Shown here in pieces: positions 11,701-23,600 of a stretch of DNA of 64,000 bases (position 1 is the first letter of the stretch; each line of letters opens with the position of its first letter). A model generated the notes under the pieces. That model was not told where the DNA came from and did no database searches. It saw nothing but the letters and a program-made list of their open reading frames with translations. The translations under genes and the position numbers were made by a program. Source of the DNA: Chrysemys picta bellii (lineage: Eukaryota > Chordata > Testudines > Emydidae); contig NC_088796.1 of NCBI RefSeq assembly GCF_011386835.1, positions 31,823,011 to 31,887,010 of the forward strand, given 5' to 3'.

Positions 11701-13609
11701 TTATAGAGGCAATCTCAATTCATAGATGTATAAAACAAGGTACCTGTCTATGATCATTGTTATAAAATAGTATTAAATTATCCTGTATTTGCTAAACCAG
11801 TTGCCTGGCTAGTTGGTGACCACTTCTACTCACTTTTTGGAACTGCATTATGGACAAGGCCTCATCACAACTGATCTTGATCCCCCTTTCTAGTTGTACT
11901 TGAACTCAGCTTAGTGTTTGTTTGAATTGAGACTGTTATAAAAGTGAATATGCTCAGAATAGTCTGTTCCTTCCTGCATAATTTCCTTACATTTCTATGC
12001 AGTGACTGATCCAGCTATTCATGCCAAGAGCTGAGCTCACCTTCTGCTTTATGATTATTTAATTAATTAAACATTTAATTTAATTTACAGCTAACTCAGG
12101 GGGACCTGCATTGCTCCAGAAAGAGCATCAGAAATGTTCCATCTCAGGGAGGCAAGAGCTTCACTCTTTTATGGGATGCAATTTACTTTTGCTCAAACTG
12201 GGCTGCTAGTTCCCAGTGCCCAGCAGGGACAGAGCCCTGGTTTTGCATCCTTTATGTCCCTCTGGGGGTACAGTGTGTCCTCCAGGAGAGCAGGAAGGGT
12301 TCAGTCCCAGCACTTCTCTAAGTGCTAAGACTATAATTCTGTATGGCCTGTAAGTACGCCATATAAGGTGAGGGAGGGAGCTCTTTGTGTCAATTACCCC
12401 TTGCCCTCCCACTGCAGCCCTTGTAAGGGCCAGGCAGAAGCTTCACTTTAATTACTGAATAAAATGTTTAAGTGAAAAACTAGCCATTTGGAATGGATTT
12501 TTCCAAAAGCCTCAGTATTGACTTAACTCAGCTCCTCTTCAAGTCAGTGGGAAAAATTCCACAGACTTCAGTGAAAATAAAGTTAGGCCAATACTAAGCA
12601 CTTTTAAAAAATCCTATCCTTTAAATTGAGCTTGCAAGACTGAGGTCTTGTGTACACGGAAAAGTTACTGGTGCTGTGAATTTAAGCCTATATAGTTATA
12701 CCAGTATAATTTCCCATGTGGACACACCTATTCCTATATAAGAGGAACTTTTTTCCAGATTAGTTTCTGTCACTTTGGAAGGGTTTAAGATAAACTGAAA
12801 AAAAATCTTGCTGGTTTACCATTTAAACCTTTAAGCTATTCAGGACTATTTTCTTCAAAGGTAACTTTATGCCCAATTTTAAAAGTTACAGCTTCATTAC
12901 AGAATTATTATTTTTTAAAATATACCATAGTTTTCTTAAGAAATAATCATGTAATATTCACAATTAGATGCTCCATGGTTCACATTATGGAGAAACAATG
13001 ACTTACCCTGGAGTTTAACAGTACTTGGTCCTTGTCCTCATGCCTAATAAACAAGGTATATGATTATTAGACTAAACTACACATCCTGGAGGTGTGTGTT
13101 TTCCAGTACCAATAGTAATCCATTTTCTGCATGGATTATTTTGTCACTTTTATAGATTAAACAATTCAGGGCCAAGAGATTTGGGCATATTCCATACCTT
13201 CAACTGATATTCTATTCTCAAAACCTGTAATGTTTCATACTTCTCACTGGATTACTGACATCACTGGGCCATTAATTTACAAATGTTCAGTGATTTAGCC
13301 TGGCTTTGCTCCACTTGAGTTAGATCATATAGTCATTTTCCTTAAATATTGCCCTTTTCATATAGAATTTTCAAGAAGGAAGATAGGACCAGGATCTCAG
13401 CTGCAGACATAATTTTATTAATAGAAACCACCTTTGTCAAATCCTTTATGGGACTGATTTATATTATACCTTTATTTCTTGGTCACTTTCACATAGTATC
13501 ACTTGCCTCAGCAATATACAAATATGCTGCTTCATGAAGTCTTGGCATTGATCTTTTATAAGCAGGATTTTCATTCTCAGGACTGTTAATATGTGTATGG
13601 TTTAAAAGT
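11701..13609. other. Unassigned AT-rich DNA
   Basis: A TTAA-rich patch lies at about 12058-12090. The interval near 12641-12770 ('tatagttataccagtataat', then 'catgtggacacac') resembles a dispersed reptile repeat, but I could not define its ends. The open frames at 12134-12328 (plus) and 12206-12412 (minus) overlap each other in opposite directions and lack domains. Confidence 0.45.
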
Positions 13610-14425
13610 GTGAGTGGTTTGAATTACAATCCAGGAGCTCCACCCCCATTCCTCTCTCAGCTCAACCACTTCCCATTCCATACACTCTCTGAGCCCCATT
13701 CTCATAGTACAGCAGAACTGGGCTTTACTACACATATGCAGTGTGCATCCCATGAAGGACACCAACCTACGAATCATAAAATCGTACCTGTCCCTCCGGC
13801 TGGGGCAGCACACCTTGTGGCTCATCAAAGCACAACTCACCCATCTCAAGTCTTCTGGATCTGTTTCTGTCTCTCAGAAGTCAGGGTAGTGGTGCTTTGG
13901 ACCTCTGGCCAAAGCAGCCTTTTGGTGCACTGAAGTTCAAAGGTAATCAGGAACAAAAACACAACTGAAAGCCATAGTTGTCCCCAAAACCTTCAATGGG
14001 TCCCCACCCTTCTGACTAGGGTTCATTTCCAAAACAGCCTGTGCTTCCACTGATCCCCTTCCCAGAATCTGATTGTTGCTTCCAGACGAGCTTATCCAGC
14101 TGGCAAGTGAGCTCCATCCCAGGACTGCAATCGGACGTCTCTCCCCGCCAAGAAAATCAGAGCTCTTTCCTCCTTCTTATCAACCCTAAACTGGGCCAGA
14201 CCCTCTCCTTTTATCTATTGTCTTCAGGTGCAATGGACCCATGCCAAGTAGGTCCACAAGCTTTGCCAGTGGAGAGCCTGTTTTCTTACTTAACACCCTC
14301 ATTGTCAGTGTGGGGCCTCCCTGCCCCATCTCAATATAGTTCAGACATCTGCCCCCAGTCTAATATAGCAGAACCACACCTTTGTGCATCAGGCAGGGTC
14401 TTTCCATTGACATAAAAAATGGGGC
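13610..14425 (-). repeat. CT-rich block, possible LTR-derived sequence
   Basis: About 800 bases are markedly richer in C and T on the plus strand than their neighbours. On the minus strand a TATA-like 'gataaaagg' lies near 14207-14215, followed by purine-rich sequence. The composition and promoter-like string suggest an LTR or leader region of a retroelement read on the minus strand. No second LTR, TG/CA ends or target duplication was found. The open frames here (13610-13933, 14041-14415 plus, and 13586-13849 minus) show no recognisable protein. Alternative: an unclassified repeat. Confidence 0.3.
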
Positions 14426-15518
14426 AAGATTTCCTTAAAAAATTATAAAACTCCCTACTAGCGGAGATGGTAAATCTGGAGCTACCTTGATTATAAAAGA
14501 GGGAGATGCTGTCAGGGCCCCTTCAGTTTGAAACGTGCTTGCCACACTGGTCCAAAGTAGTTTGAATCTGGTGACCTAAAGGGCATGTTGCAAAGCCCTC
14601 TTTGGTGGAGAACAATGTCATTCATTGTCTTCAGGGACGCAACTTTGGGCACTACAAAATAACAAATAATCAAAAAGTAGACAGAGCTACTGAGAAAAGG
14701 GAGCTTGCTCTTTTAATTCAGGTTTTGTTGATAGGCTGAAAAAAACAAACAAACCCTGAGAAAACCTATTAATCGGGGGTGGCATAAATATGATTAGCTT
14801 CATAACTGGCTTTCTTTTCAGGCTCACAGAATTTTAAAAGTAGTCATGAGGAAGATGGATTGACAGGAAAAGGGGTTGGTGAGATGGTCAAAGGTACATG
14901 ATAAATAAATCACATATACATGACAAATAAATACATAGCTCCACAATTTATCACATGGCTATCATCTCCACATATGCGATATCCAGTCATCTTGTCCCTG
15001 GATCTGGCAATGTTGCTTGTATATCCTAAAAAGATAAGATGACTCAATGGAGACAATATAAGCCTATAAGCACATTCTTATGCTAATCTTCTCCAAGGGC
15101 CCATTCTGCATTCTGAACTACCAGTTCTGTTGGCTGTGAGAGAGTAGTAGGAAAATAACACAATACCTGCTATGTACTCTTGTGTTCACAGTTCACTAAG
15201 GCTGGACAGCTGTTAGTTAAAAATATCTGATGCAATAGTTCAGTTTAACAAGACACATTAGTGAAAAATATTTAAGAACGGTTAATATTAAACTATGTAG
15301 ATTGGGATTGAACCTCTTATTGGGAGGAGATGTTTTAAAGAAACTTTAAGAAGTGTTGCTTAGGAAAACAAGTGCTAGTTTTAGCTTTTTTGTTCATTTT
15401 GTGCTGCCTATTCAAATATTGACATAGCATAGTATGTTTAGGCACTGTCTAATGTCCCTCATGAAGTATCATACTAGAGATTTTGCTGGTGCACAATCAT
15501 CATAATTTAGATCCTGAT
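14426..15518. other. Unassigned DNA
   Basis: No gene, repeat boundary or motif was recognised. Confidence 0.5.
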
Positions 15519-15907
15519 TAGAGCTCGACAGGTTTTCCTGTCCCAGGAAAAATTTCATTATTTTGAAAAAATTTACTGTCCCTGATCAGAACAAAGTGTT
15601 GAAATCTCAAAAATCCAAAAAGACCTGTTGTTCAGATCAGTGAAAATGTTTAGTTTCAATTTTGACATTTTAAAATATATTTTTACTTTTTAGCTTACAT
15701 TTCTAAATGAACAGTCATAACAAACAAAAAAAGATTGTCTTGAAAATATCTAAATGAGATGTTGCAACAATTTCACAACTTTTTTTCAAAAACATTTTTG
15801 AATAGAGAAATTTGTTGAAACTGGCCTTTCCTCTGAACAGCTTCAGTTTAGATGAGTCACCATTTTCTGCCAAAAAAATTTCATCAAAAAATTCCTGACC
15901 ACCTCTA
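15519..15907. mobile_element. hAT-like MITE with 8-bp target duplication
   Basis: The ends are 'tagagctcgacag' and the inverse of 'tagaggtggtcag' (10 of 13 matching). The flanks 'atcctgat' (15511-15518) and 'gtcctgaa' (15908-15915) agree at 6 of 8 positions. Both fit the nTnnnnAn pattern typical of hAT target duplications. The 389-bp interior is AT-rich and noncoding, with runs of A and T. I recognise similar sequence as a common dispersed reptile repeat. It is non-autonomous. Confidence 0.6.
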
Positions 15908-16402
15908 GTCCTGAATTGAAGCCTATTGAAGTAATTAAAAAGTTTCCGATTGACTTCAGTGGAATTTGGATCAAGCCTTTAGAATCCTGGGTCCAATTGC
16001 ATAATTCACTTTTTGGCCTTTAGCAGTTGCAAAGTAGCTACTGCCCTGGATGGATGAATGCCCAAAGATGCAGATGAGCATCTGAAAGAAGCATATCCAA
16101 AATGATTTGGTCAGGAAATGTTGCAGGATTTCCATTACTTCAAATGCCAGAAATATCATGACATATCACATAATATTTTAAATCTTCCTCTTCTAGCTGA
16201 AACCAGGAAGTAGAGTTTTCTTTCAAATAATACTATATTTCATTATTATTATTATTATTAATTAATAACAATAATTAAGGTAAGTATTTATATTTCTAGT
16301 GTAAGTCTGTTTTTAAAATATCCTTTTGAATGTTGCTTAAAAAAATACAAAGAAAAAAATATTTTAAAAGCTTAACCTGGCTTTTTCAAACTGCAAAGCT
16401 TC
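15908..16402. other. Unassigned DNA
   Basis: Apart from the ATT microsatellite nothing was identified. The minus-strand open frame at 15971-16159 has no recognisable domain. Confidence 0.45.
16242..16265. repeat. (ATT)n microsatellite
   Basis: About seven tandem ATT units run into related AT-rich sequence. Confidence 0.9.
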
Positions 16403-16510
16403 AGGCTGGAATTTTCAAAGGCAACCAAGGGAGATAAATGCCGAGTCCTGTTGAATTTCATTGGGATTTGGGCATTTAACCCTCTTATGCTCTTTGGAAA
16501 CTCCTGCCCA
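16403..16510. repeat. Dyad repeat of the 'fold-back' old family
   Basis: The left end 'ggctggaattttcaaagg' pairs imperfectly with the inverse of 'ctttggaaactcctgcc' at the right end. The centre contains 'gttgaatttcattggga'. The layout matches other short dyads in this window that carry an 'attga..tcaat' core. I infer a dispersed old repeat; no family name is claimed. Confidence 0.45.
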
Positions 16511-18645
16511 CAGGCTTCAGGCACACATTTATGTAAGACTTTATTTTATCTAAAACAGGTCACCTTGGCTTTGATAACTTCAAGCTGGTATGCAGAAGAG
16601 AGACCCTCTTTAATTTCAGTTGTAGGACTCTTCTAGAAAAAGTAAAAGACAAGACTGAATGAGGGCTTGCCTAGGCTTGTCAGAGTTTTAGGAGTTTACA
16701 TTATCTTCGACTTCTGGGGATTCTTCAAGAAGCCATATTAACACTGTAATAGAAGATGGGAAATGAGGACCCTTAATTATAGGGGACAATTTCAAAGGTA
16801 ATAGTTGACATGGCCTGACAGTGGCTCTCACTTACCTTTGGTTTATCCATGTTTTTAAAGTGGAATCACTTTAGATTTCTTGAGTTAATCCCTTTTGTTG
16901 TGTGTGTGGGTGTGCACGTGTTAGTGTGTATTGTGGGGAGAGAGAGAGAGAGAGAGAGAGTCATTTACAAAGACTGAAAGGGGACTTTCTAGTCCAAAAC
17001 ATCCTAAGATTTGCTTAATATTACTTTGTGCACATTTAAACACTTTAAATTGTCATCTTAAGGTTTGGTGTTTTTAAAACATCAGTCCTTTGTTTCTCAA
17101 CCTTTTCTTTGGTATGGCTTTCATGAATGGATTATGATGGTCAGGTTGTAATACCATGAATGGAAGATTTAGGACCTGTAATCTTAAAAACACGGCTTGG
17201 CGCCAGTAGACAAACAATGTACTGCCCAACCTGTTATCTCAGCCTACTAAGCTTTCACTTCTTACCTGCTTTCAAAGAATATCAATTCACCCATGTAGTC
17301 TAGTAAGTGGGAGGCATAATCTTCTCAAAAAGGTAGTTTGCATTTCCTGTTTTTTTAAGTATACTTCCCTATAACATACTTTTCTACTTGGTAGCACAGC
17401 CAAACTCAGTTGAATTTGCAAAGCTTTAAGCTTGTTTGAAAAAGAATCTAGTGCTAGCAAGATTTTTAAATTAAACACAAAAAGTCTGAGCTGATTTTTA
17501 AGGGGATTTTTAGTCAATATGTATGCTGTAGTTAATAATGCCATAATATAACAGCATAAAACAGAACTATGTCTTTGGAAACAAAAATTATTTTAGATTG
17601 TTAATTTAAGAGTGCTCTTTATTAAATAGATTAATGTGGTATAAAACAGTACAATGAAATGTAAATAGTGTCAAGATTTATCACTCTCAAAGATCAAGAA
17701 ATAAATATGCAACAGCAAATGCAAACTGTAGTAAAATAAGCTAGGGCTGCATGGTACTGCGTGGCCTAAAGTACCAATGCTACCCAGGTGATGAGGCCCT
17801 TTAAGTGATCACACAAAATACTGTATTTCTTAAAATACTCGTGGTATTTGTGACATTCAATTGAATAACAACATAGTATAATCTGAGGACTAGAAACTGA
17901 TTTTACTTACAGTACTGTAAATCCAAAATAACTCCATCAATATCAGTGGAGTGATTCTGGATTTGCACCACTGTAACTGAGTTAGACATCTTAACTCTGA
18001 AAGGTAAATTGAAGTGAGAACGATGTTAGAATTGTGCTCCCAGACAATTGTACTTCCTTCAGTTGCATTATTACTCTTCAGTACAAAGGGCAATATGGTT
18101 AGTAGAAGAAAAAGCAACTTTAAAAAAGTTATATCTTTATTTGGTGGAAGAAACTTCTGCTGTATTTTGAATGTAAAATGCTACATTTTTATTTTTACAG
18201 TAGTGTACATCTGAGAGGTGTTAAGCAAATAAATAGCATTCTCAAAATCCACTTGAGGCTCTGATTTACGAAAATTGGAGACTTCCTTGACCAGGCTTTT
18301 GTAACGGTTTTCCTGTCGGTATTGAAAACTCCAGGATGTTCAAAAATTAGGTAATAAAACTGCCATATGATATTTCTGGAAATTCAGATGAAAAAAGGCA
18401 GTCCTGTTTCATTATTTCAGTTGAAAATGGCTACAATTAAAAGACCCCCCCCACACATACACACTAATGTTAGAAAAAAGGAAAATATATAGAAAAGAAA
18501 AGTCCAGAACACTCATATGACATGGTTACTGGAAGCCAGATAGGTTGTATATTGTAACTTAAATGTTTAAATTAGCTAGAATAACCACTGGTTTGAACAT
18601 TTGTTTCAGAGGTGTGTGTGTATAGCGATATATTGTTTATATACA
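16511..18645. other. Unassigned DNA with a GT/GA tract
   Basis: No host exon or transposon end was recognised. The open frames at 17287-17544 (minus), 17890-18117 (minus) and 18014-18214 (plus) have no domain signature, and the last two overlap in opposite directions. Confidence 0.5.
16938..16960. repeat. (GA)n microsatellite
   Basis: About eleven GA units follow a degenerate GT-rich run that starts near 16899. Confidence 0.9.
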
Positions 18646-18839
18646 AAAACAACGAGGAGTCTGGTAGCACCTTAAAGACTAATAGATTTATTTGGGCATA
18701 AGCTTTCGTGGGTAAAAAACCCACTTCCTCAGATGCATCTGAAGCTTATGTCCAAATAAATCTGTTAGTCTTTAAGGTGCCACCAGAATCCTGGTTGTTT
18801 TTGTGGATACAGACTAACATAGCTACCCCTCTGATTCTT
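18646..18839. mobile_element. Fold-back element with long inverted arms, copy 1
   Basis: The 63-bp arms at 18643-18705 and 18742-18804 match at 58 of 63 positions when one is reverse-complemented. An inner hairpin ('gtgggtaaaaaacccac') lies in the loop. Beyond the right arm is an unpaired tail of about 35 bases (18805-18839, including 'cagactaacatagctac'). The flanks 'gtttatataca' (18635-18645) and 'gcttatataca' (18840-18850) agree at 10 of 11 bases, which looks like a target duplication. There is no coding sequence. I recognise this as a family abundant in turtles; its mechanism of movement is not evident from this copy. Confidence 0.8.
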
Positions 18840-18850
18840 GCTTATATACA

Positions 18851-19889
18851 GTACACATGACTAAAATTCCTGGCAGTCAACTCAATTTAAGTCAATGTCA
18901 TTGCACAGAAGCAATTGAGAAGAATTTGGCACATGATCTTTTTCTGTGCTGTGTGTATAGATGAGAATAAGGGGATGATATTTGGACAATAAGGGCAACA
19001 CTTTCAGAAAGGCATGAGGTGATAGGTAGTAGTACTTCCCCAAATCACAGGCGTGTGAAGATAAATACGTTGAAGATTGTGAAGTAGTTAGATACTTCGG
19101 TAATGGGGGACATATTAATACTGAAGACAGATATGTGCATACAAAGAGTCACATTACCAATTATGAGTCCATATTTGCATTCAGTTACCAAATTGCTCAT
19201 GCACATTGAATGTTTAAAAATTCAAGTCGATGCTTCAATGCCTAACCAACCATTTACTCATGTAAACTGTCAAGTTATCACACTTTTTCACTTACTAAAT
19301 TTAATTGGGATTTTTGTTATATCCATGTTTAAATCTAGTCAATAATAGCAGTTCTAAACTTCATATATAGAATCAGGCTTAAATAGAAATTTTACATATC
19401 TGTATAAAGCTTTTGAACAGCCTAATATTCAAGGTATTTGGATCCAAGGTTTTGGTTTGGGTCATTCTTTATCAATCAGTAGCCCCTTGCAGACTTCCAA
19501 GTAAAAATAAAAGCATTCACTTCAAACTTTCAGATCTGTCCCTTTCATCCTTGCTATCTGTATTGCAGCAGTAACAAAGTAAACAATGCCAAAATAGATT
19601 TTTACTCATTCTGAACAGAAGACATTCCAAAATATATCCAGACAATGTTCTAAGCAGAAACAAATCACACATAAATAAACATTTTATACCAGAATGTTTG
19701 TGGTATCATTCATTTAAATTACAGCAGTTACAATAGGCTTCAATTGTGGTCATTGTGCTACAATATCATTGTGTTAGGTGCTGTACAAATCATAATATGA
19801 GATTTTATCTAACCCCCAAATGACAAGAGTTTAGACAAAACTGCCCTTGTAAACATATTAGTAAGTAAAGGATATTTTTTTAAAAACCT
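18851..19889. other. Unassigned AT-rich DNA
   Basis: No feature was recognised. The open frame at 19103-19345 has no recognisable domain. Confidence 0.5.
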
Positions 19890-20105
19890 AGATGCCTAAT
19901 TTCACACTCTTAAATGCTTACTTAGCCTCCTGCATTTTCAGAGATAATGAATGTTTTCACCCCCCAGCTCACAGAGAGCCGAGTTCCCATTAACTTCAGA
20001 AGGGATTTGTGGATGACCAGCACCTTAGGAAATCAGGTCATTTTTATTAGGTGCCTAAACAAACTGCTAAACCATAGGCATCCAAGTCTGAAAATGTTGG
20101 CCTTA
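19890..20105. repeat. Fragment related to the 'gcctaa' repeat
   Basis: Strings such as 'aacctagatgcctaat', 'attaggtgcctaaac' and 'gaaaatgttggccttag' resemble the repeat at 1010-1880. The centre contains 'cccattaacttcagaaggg', a decayed version of the dyad core seen elsewhere. The boundaries are approximate. Confidence 0.4.
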
Positions 20106-20402
20106 GTAGTAAATTAAAGATAGGGAAATAAAGATAGGGAAATGCAGATCTTCATTCAGGAAAAACTCCCATTGACATCCATGGCTTTGTAAAAAGCCTT
20201 TTGAGTTACAGAAGTCTGGACATTCTGCAGTTCCTAGAGCTACCTGAGAATTTTTTTGGCAAAGTGCCAATTTGTTAGACAATGTGAATTTGTCAAAAGC
20301 AAAAGTTCCTGCACTAAAGGGTTGATTTTGACAAACTTTCATTGGGAAGGTTTCTCTGGTCTATGCTGGAATTTCGGAGAAAGAAAGAAAGAGTGCACAG
20401 AA

Positions 20403-20522
20403 TAGCTTTGTGTTTAGGACCCTAACCTGGGATATGGGAGATCTAGATTCTAACTGAATCAATTAGAACAGAGGCTTGAACTTGAGTCTCCAACATCCCA
20501 AATGAGCCCTCACCACAAGCTA
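20403..20522. repeat. Second palindromic pair of tRNA-like heads
   Basis: The left module (20403-20455) runs from an A-box-like 'tagctttgtgtttagga' to a B-box-like 'agattctaac'. The right module (20473-20522), read on the minus strand, runs from 'tagcttgtggtgaggg' to 'agttcaagc'. The middles 'gggatatgggagatct' and, inverted, 'gagtctccaacatccc' correspond. This is the same two-headed layout as at 1514-1640. It is too diverged to be a functional tRNA. Confidence 0.55.
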
Positions 20523-22345
20523 TTCTGGTCTCTTTGTTCCCCTCCCCCAAAATTCAAGTGGCTCAGCATGGGAAAAATCTTTGAAATCTCAACAAAATTC
20601 AGCTTTAGCAGTGCCTTAGACTGTATAATGCATATAGCTAAATTCAAGTCTAGCATTCCAAAGCAGCAGCAGAAGGATTTCCAGTGAAAATCCAGCCATC
20701 CACTGCAGAGGACTTAACTAACTTTAATTAATGAATGTATATACATCTGAAGTAAGTTACAGGGCCAAAACTATCATTTTTATCGAGAGCCACCCATTAC
20801 ATTCTTTCCCTGCTGTCTTTATCGTTGTGGTCTCATTTCTGTGTTTCTTTTCCCCTTTATTACTTCTATTTTAAAACTTTACATCTATGGGCTTTGTTTG
20901 TTTCGTTACTTTTTCCTCAACTTTAATTTTCAGCAATAATGTTTTTCGTTGTAACTATTCTTCCTAATCTTTGTAACAAATCTGCTAGCCATTTAATTAT
21001 ACCTTGATGCTTTATAATTCACAATAAACTGAAAATGAAAGCAAAGTTCTCATAGCAGCAATTGAGAAACAAAGCTATGAAGAAAGATCACTGTTGTCAA
21101 CAGAGAATTCTCTTGGAGCTGGAGAAAATAACACTGATTTTGTTTCTTTTGTGTAGTTGTTTTTCTGCTCATTGATTGTTGCTATACTGACTAATGGAAG
21201 TGAAGTGAGAAGCTATTAACAGGAAATACTGAATGGTGCAGTGGTAATTTTGGAAGTACAGGTATTCTAGGCCCAACCTATTGAAATAAAGGTTTTCAAA
21301 TAGAAGCCAGTGGTAAAGCCTTACTTGGGAAGCTTGAAATAGGAATTGAGACTGTAACTAATTTAGAATGAAATGGAGGGAAGGGAGAAAAAGTTGAAGT
21401 GTTATATAGGGCTGGATCAACCCAGCATATATCCAAAGGTCTCATGCCAATAACATTTCCACTTTTAACCCTTTAATCCCAATGTATCAATGAGTGCATT
21501 AGGAGTCATCTTGCTGAAAAGTGAAATCTTGTGACACTACCAATAATTGAGGGACAGATTCTGCAAGTGTTACTCTTACTGATTAGTATTTATGAATTCT
21601 ACTTATTGAAAGGATCACAGGATCGGACCCTACATAAGAATTTAATGTAACTTAATTGCAGTTTAACATTTGCAAACAGAACATCAATATGTACAAATGA
21701 AATATTTTGTTCAAATATAAATACCTTGCTTTAGTATTGGAAGAGGTTGGAAATGGGTTACTTTTTTAAAGAAATGCTCCAAAAATGATGTTCTCAGATT
21801 ATTCAAATATTACTCCTCATTTTATGTTACAAAAAATCTTGGAGACCATTGAGAGAAAAAAAGGCTGTTTACTGACAGAAAGTCAGTGGTAGAAAATTAA
21901 AGCAAGTTTAGAAAAAAATATTTTAAAAGTCTCTCTCTTTTCAGCAAGATGCCAGTAACTAGTAGGATATTCAGGGAGGTAACTTCAGATTTTAAAAACA
22001 ATGTTATTTTCAGAAAAATTTAGTAATTCATTTATGGTAGGGAATATTTTCTGCTCTATGAATTTTCAAGACTCCCGGACTGAACAAAATCAGAGTTTTC
22101 CTATAGCTGCAGTTATAATTAAAGAACATCATCCAAATTTGTAACAGGATCTCCCTGCAGCACATGTATTTTATTGTTACACCACAGGAGCACAAGCTAT
22201 GTTACCGCAGAAGATTCTGTTTTTATAGTAATTATTCAACAGAAATTTCTTACCCTTATGTGTGACCCAAGGCTTAAAGAAAGAAATGATGGAGTAGATG
22301 GAAAAGCAGAAGATAGTTTGGGCAGTGTTTCAGGAAAAGAAGTAT
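20523..22345. other. Unassigned AT-rich DNA
   Basis: No gene or clear repeat was recognised. Around 21545-21640 a weak dyad ('gcaagtgttactcttactg' and 'ggatcacaggatcgg') resembles other old repeats here. The open frame at 20502-20687 lacks a domain. Confidence 0.45.
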
Positions 22346-22540
22346 GCCTTGTGTTTAAGATAGAGGTCTGGGATCCAGGTGTTCTGGACTGTAATCTGGC
22401 TCTGCTACAGAATTCTTTTCTGATCTTGGGTGAGTTCCCTAAAATCTCACCATGCCTCAATTTTCCTATCTGTACATTGCTGATAAGAATATTTCCCTAC
22501 CTCACAAAAGTGTTGGAAAAGTAACGCTATAAACATTGTC
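22346..22540 (+). mobile_element. MIR-type (CORE) SINE
   Basis: The sequence follows the MIR layout in sense orientation: 'ggctctgctac', then 'gatcttgggtgagtt', then 'catgcctcaattttcctat' and 'tgtacattgctgataag', ending in 'ctacctcacaaaagtgttgg'. These are diverged versions of the well-known MIR consensus strings. The tRNA-like head is only weakly visible upstream. MIR spread early in amniote history, which fits the divergence. Two overlapping open frames here (22174-22524 plus and 22236-22460 minus) are chance reads through the SINE and its flank. Confidence 0.75.
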
Positions 22541-23159
22541 CCAGACACTGGATGAAGAAAGACAAGTCACCAGGAGTGTATGACAAGACACCAGGCTGCA
22601 ACTTTGTAAACTAATGCATCTGGGAACTATCTAGCAATAGCTCGTCCATTGCAAGTCATCCTGTTCAGCATTCAAGCATAAAGATAGAGAGCTGTGACAG
22701 TGCAACTTTCAGGCTTTCTTCTTTCTTGCACATATGCTGTTGTCTTTCATCAAACACCTCCTGAAAGTAGAGTTCTCTACAGTTCTAGACATTACCCTAT
22801 ACATAAGCATATTAGCCTAGCGTAAAGCCGTCTGTTGGAAAGTTATCTTAATACTTCCTTTCTAATCCAGTCCAACAGGTGGAAGGCTGCTGTCAACCCC
22901 CTCCCCCCAAAACATTAACCTGGTCCCAGCACTGTGGCTCCATTGCCCACACCTCATATGAGGGTTGAGGGGGTTATCTCCTCATTGTAACAGACATTAG
23001 AAGCCACAACCCTATTCCCTACTTTTATTAGGAGGTGCCTTCTCCTAATCCACTTCCAGTTCTGGTTTATCAGAATCCCCTGTTGAACCATTACCTTCGC
23101 CAAACTGCAACCAAATGCATTTTACAGCCTACCATACCACCAGGTTCCTGGACTGCTGA
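22541..23159. other. Unassigned DNA
   Basis: C-rich runs occur near 22898-22910. No repeat or coding signature was recognised, though the part nearest 23160 could be further 5' CR1 sequence. Confidence 0.4.
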
Positions 23160-23162
23160 TAT

Positions 23163-23600
23163 ATGAGAGCAGCTAGTCCTACAAGAAAGGTCAATGGAGA
23201 TAGCCAGAGTTCAGAGACCCAGGAGGATGACTCGCAGAAGATTGCAAGAGAGAACACAAGACAAGATGACTTGCAGCCAGAAAAAAATAGGTGGAAGGCT
23301 GGAGAATCACACCAACACAGGAAGAGGCAGGTCTATGACATTGGTGACTCCCTACTAAGAAGAACACACAGGCCTGTCAACAGAGCTGATCTGGAGAACA
23401 GAAGGGTGTACTGTCTGCCAGGAGCTAAGATATGGGATGTGGCGCCTAAGGCTGAAGAGAATCTTGATGGGAGCAGGAAAGAATACACTGATTGTCCTTC
23501 ATGTGGGAACAAATGATAAAGCTAGATTCTCACTGGAATGTATGAAGGGAAACTATGCCAGGCTTGGGAAGACACTTAAAGAAATGATAAAGGTGATTGA
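23163..23600 (+). pseudogene. CR1 ORF1 fragment, SGNH/GDSL esterase-like domain
   Basis: CR1 ORF1 proteins carry an SGNH-type esterase domain. Here 'DIGDSLLRRT' (about 23338-23370) holds the GDSL-type block with its serine. 'RRVYCLPGAKIWDV' follows, and 'LHVGTND' (about 23499-23519) is the downstream block, reached only after a frameshift near 23490. A frame of 117 residues is open from 23163 to 23516. The N-terminal part is lysine-, glutamine- and arginine-rich. The domain is interrupted by the frameshift and cut at 23600, where ORF2 sequence begins. It is a dead LINE fragment, not a host gene. Confidence 0.8.

Noticed and set aside
13610..13933. 107-codon open frame
   Set aside because: It is overlapped by an 87-codon frame on the other strand, is rich in histidine and serine from biased composition, and has no domain.
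14041..14415. 124-codon open frame
   Set aside because: It lies in a CT-rich block with few stops. The peptide is serine- and proline-rich with no recognisable domain, and an LTR-like origin seems likelier.
23163..23516. Independent small host gene encoding a basic 117-residue protein
   Set aside because: The GDSLL and CLPGA blocks identify it as CR1 ORF1, and CR1 ORF2 follows.
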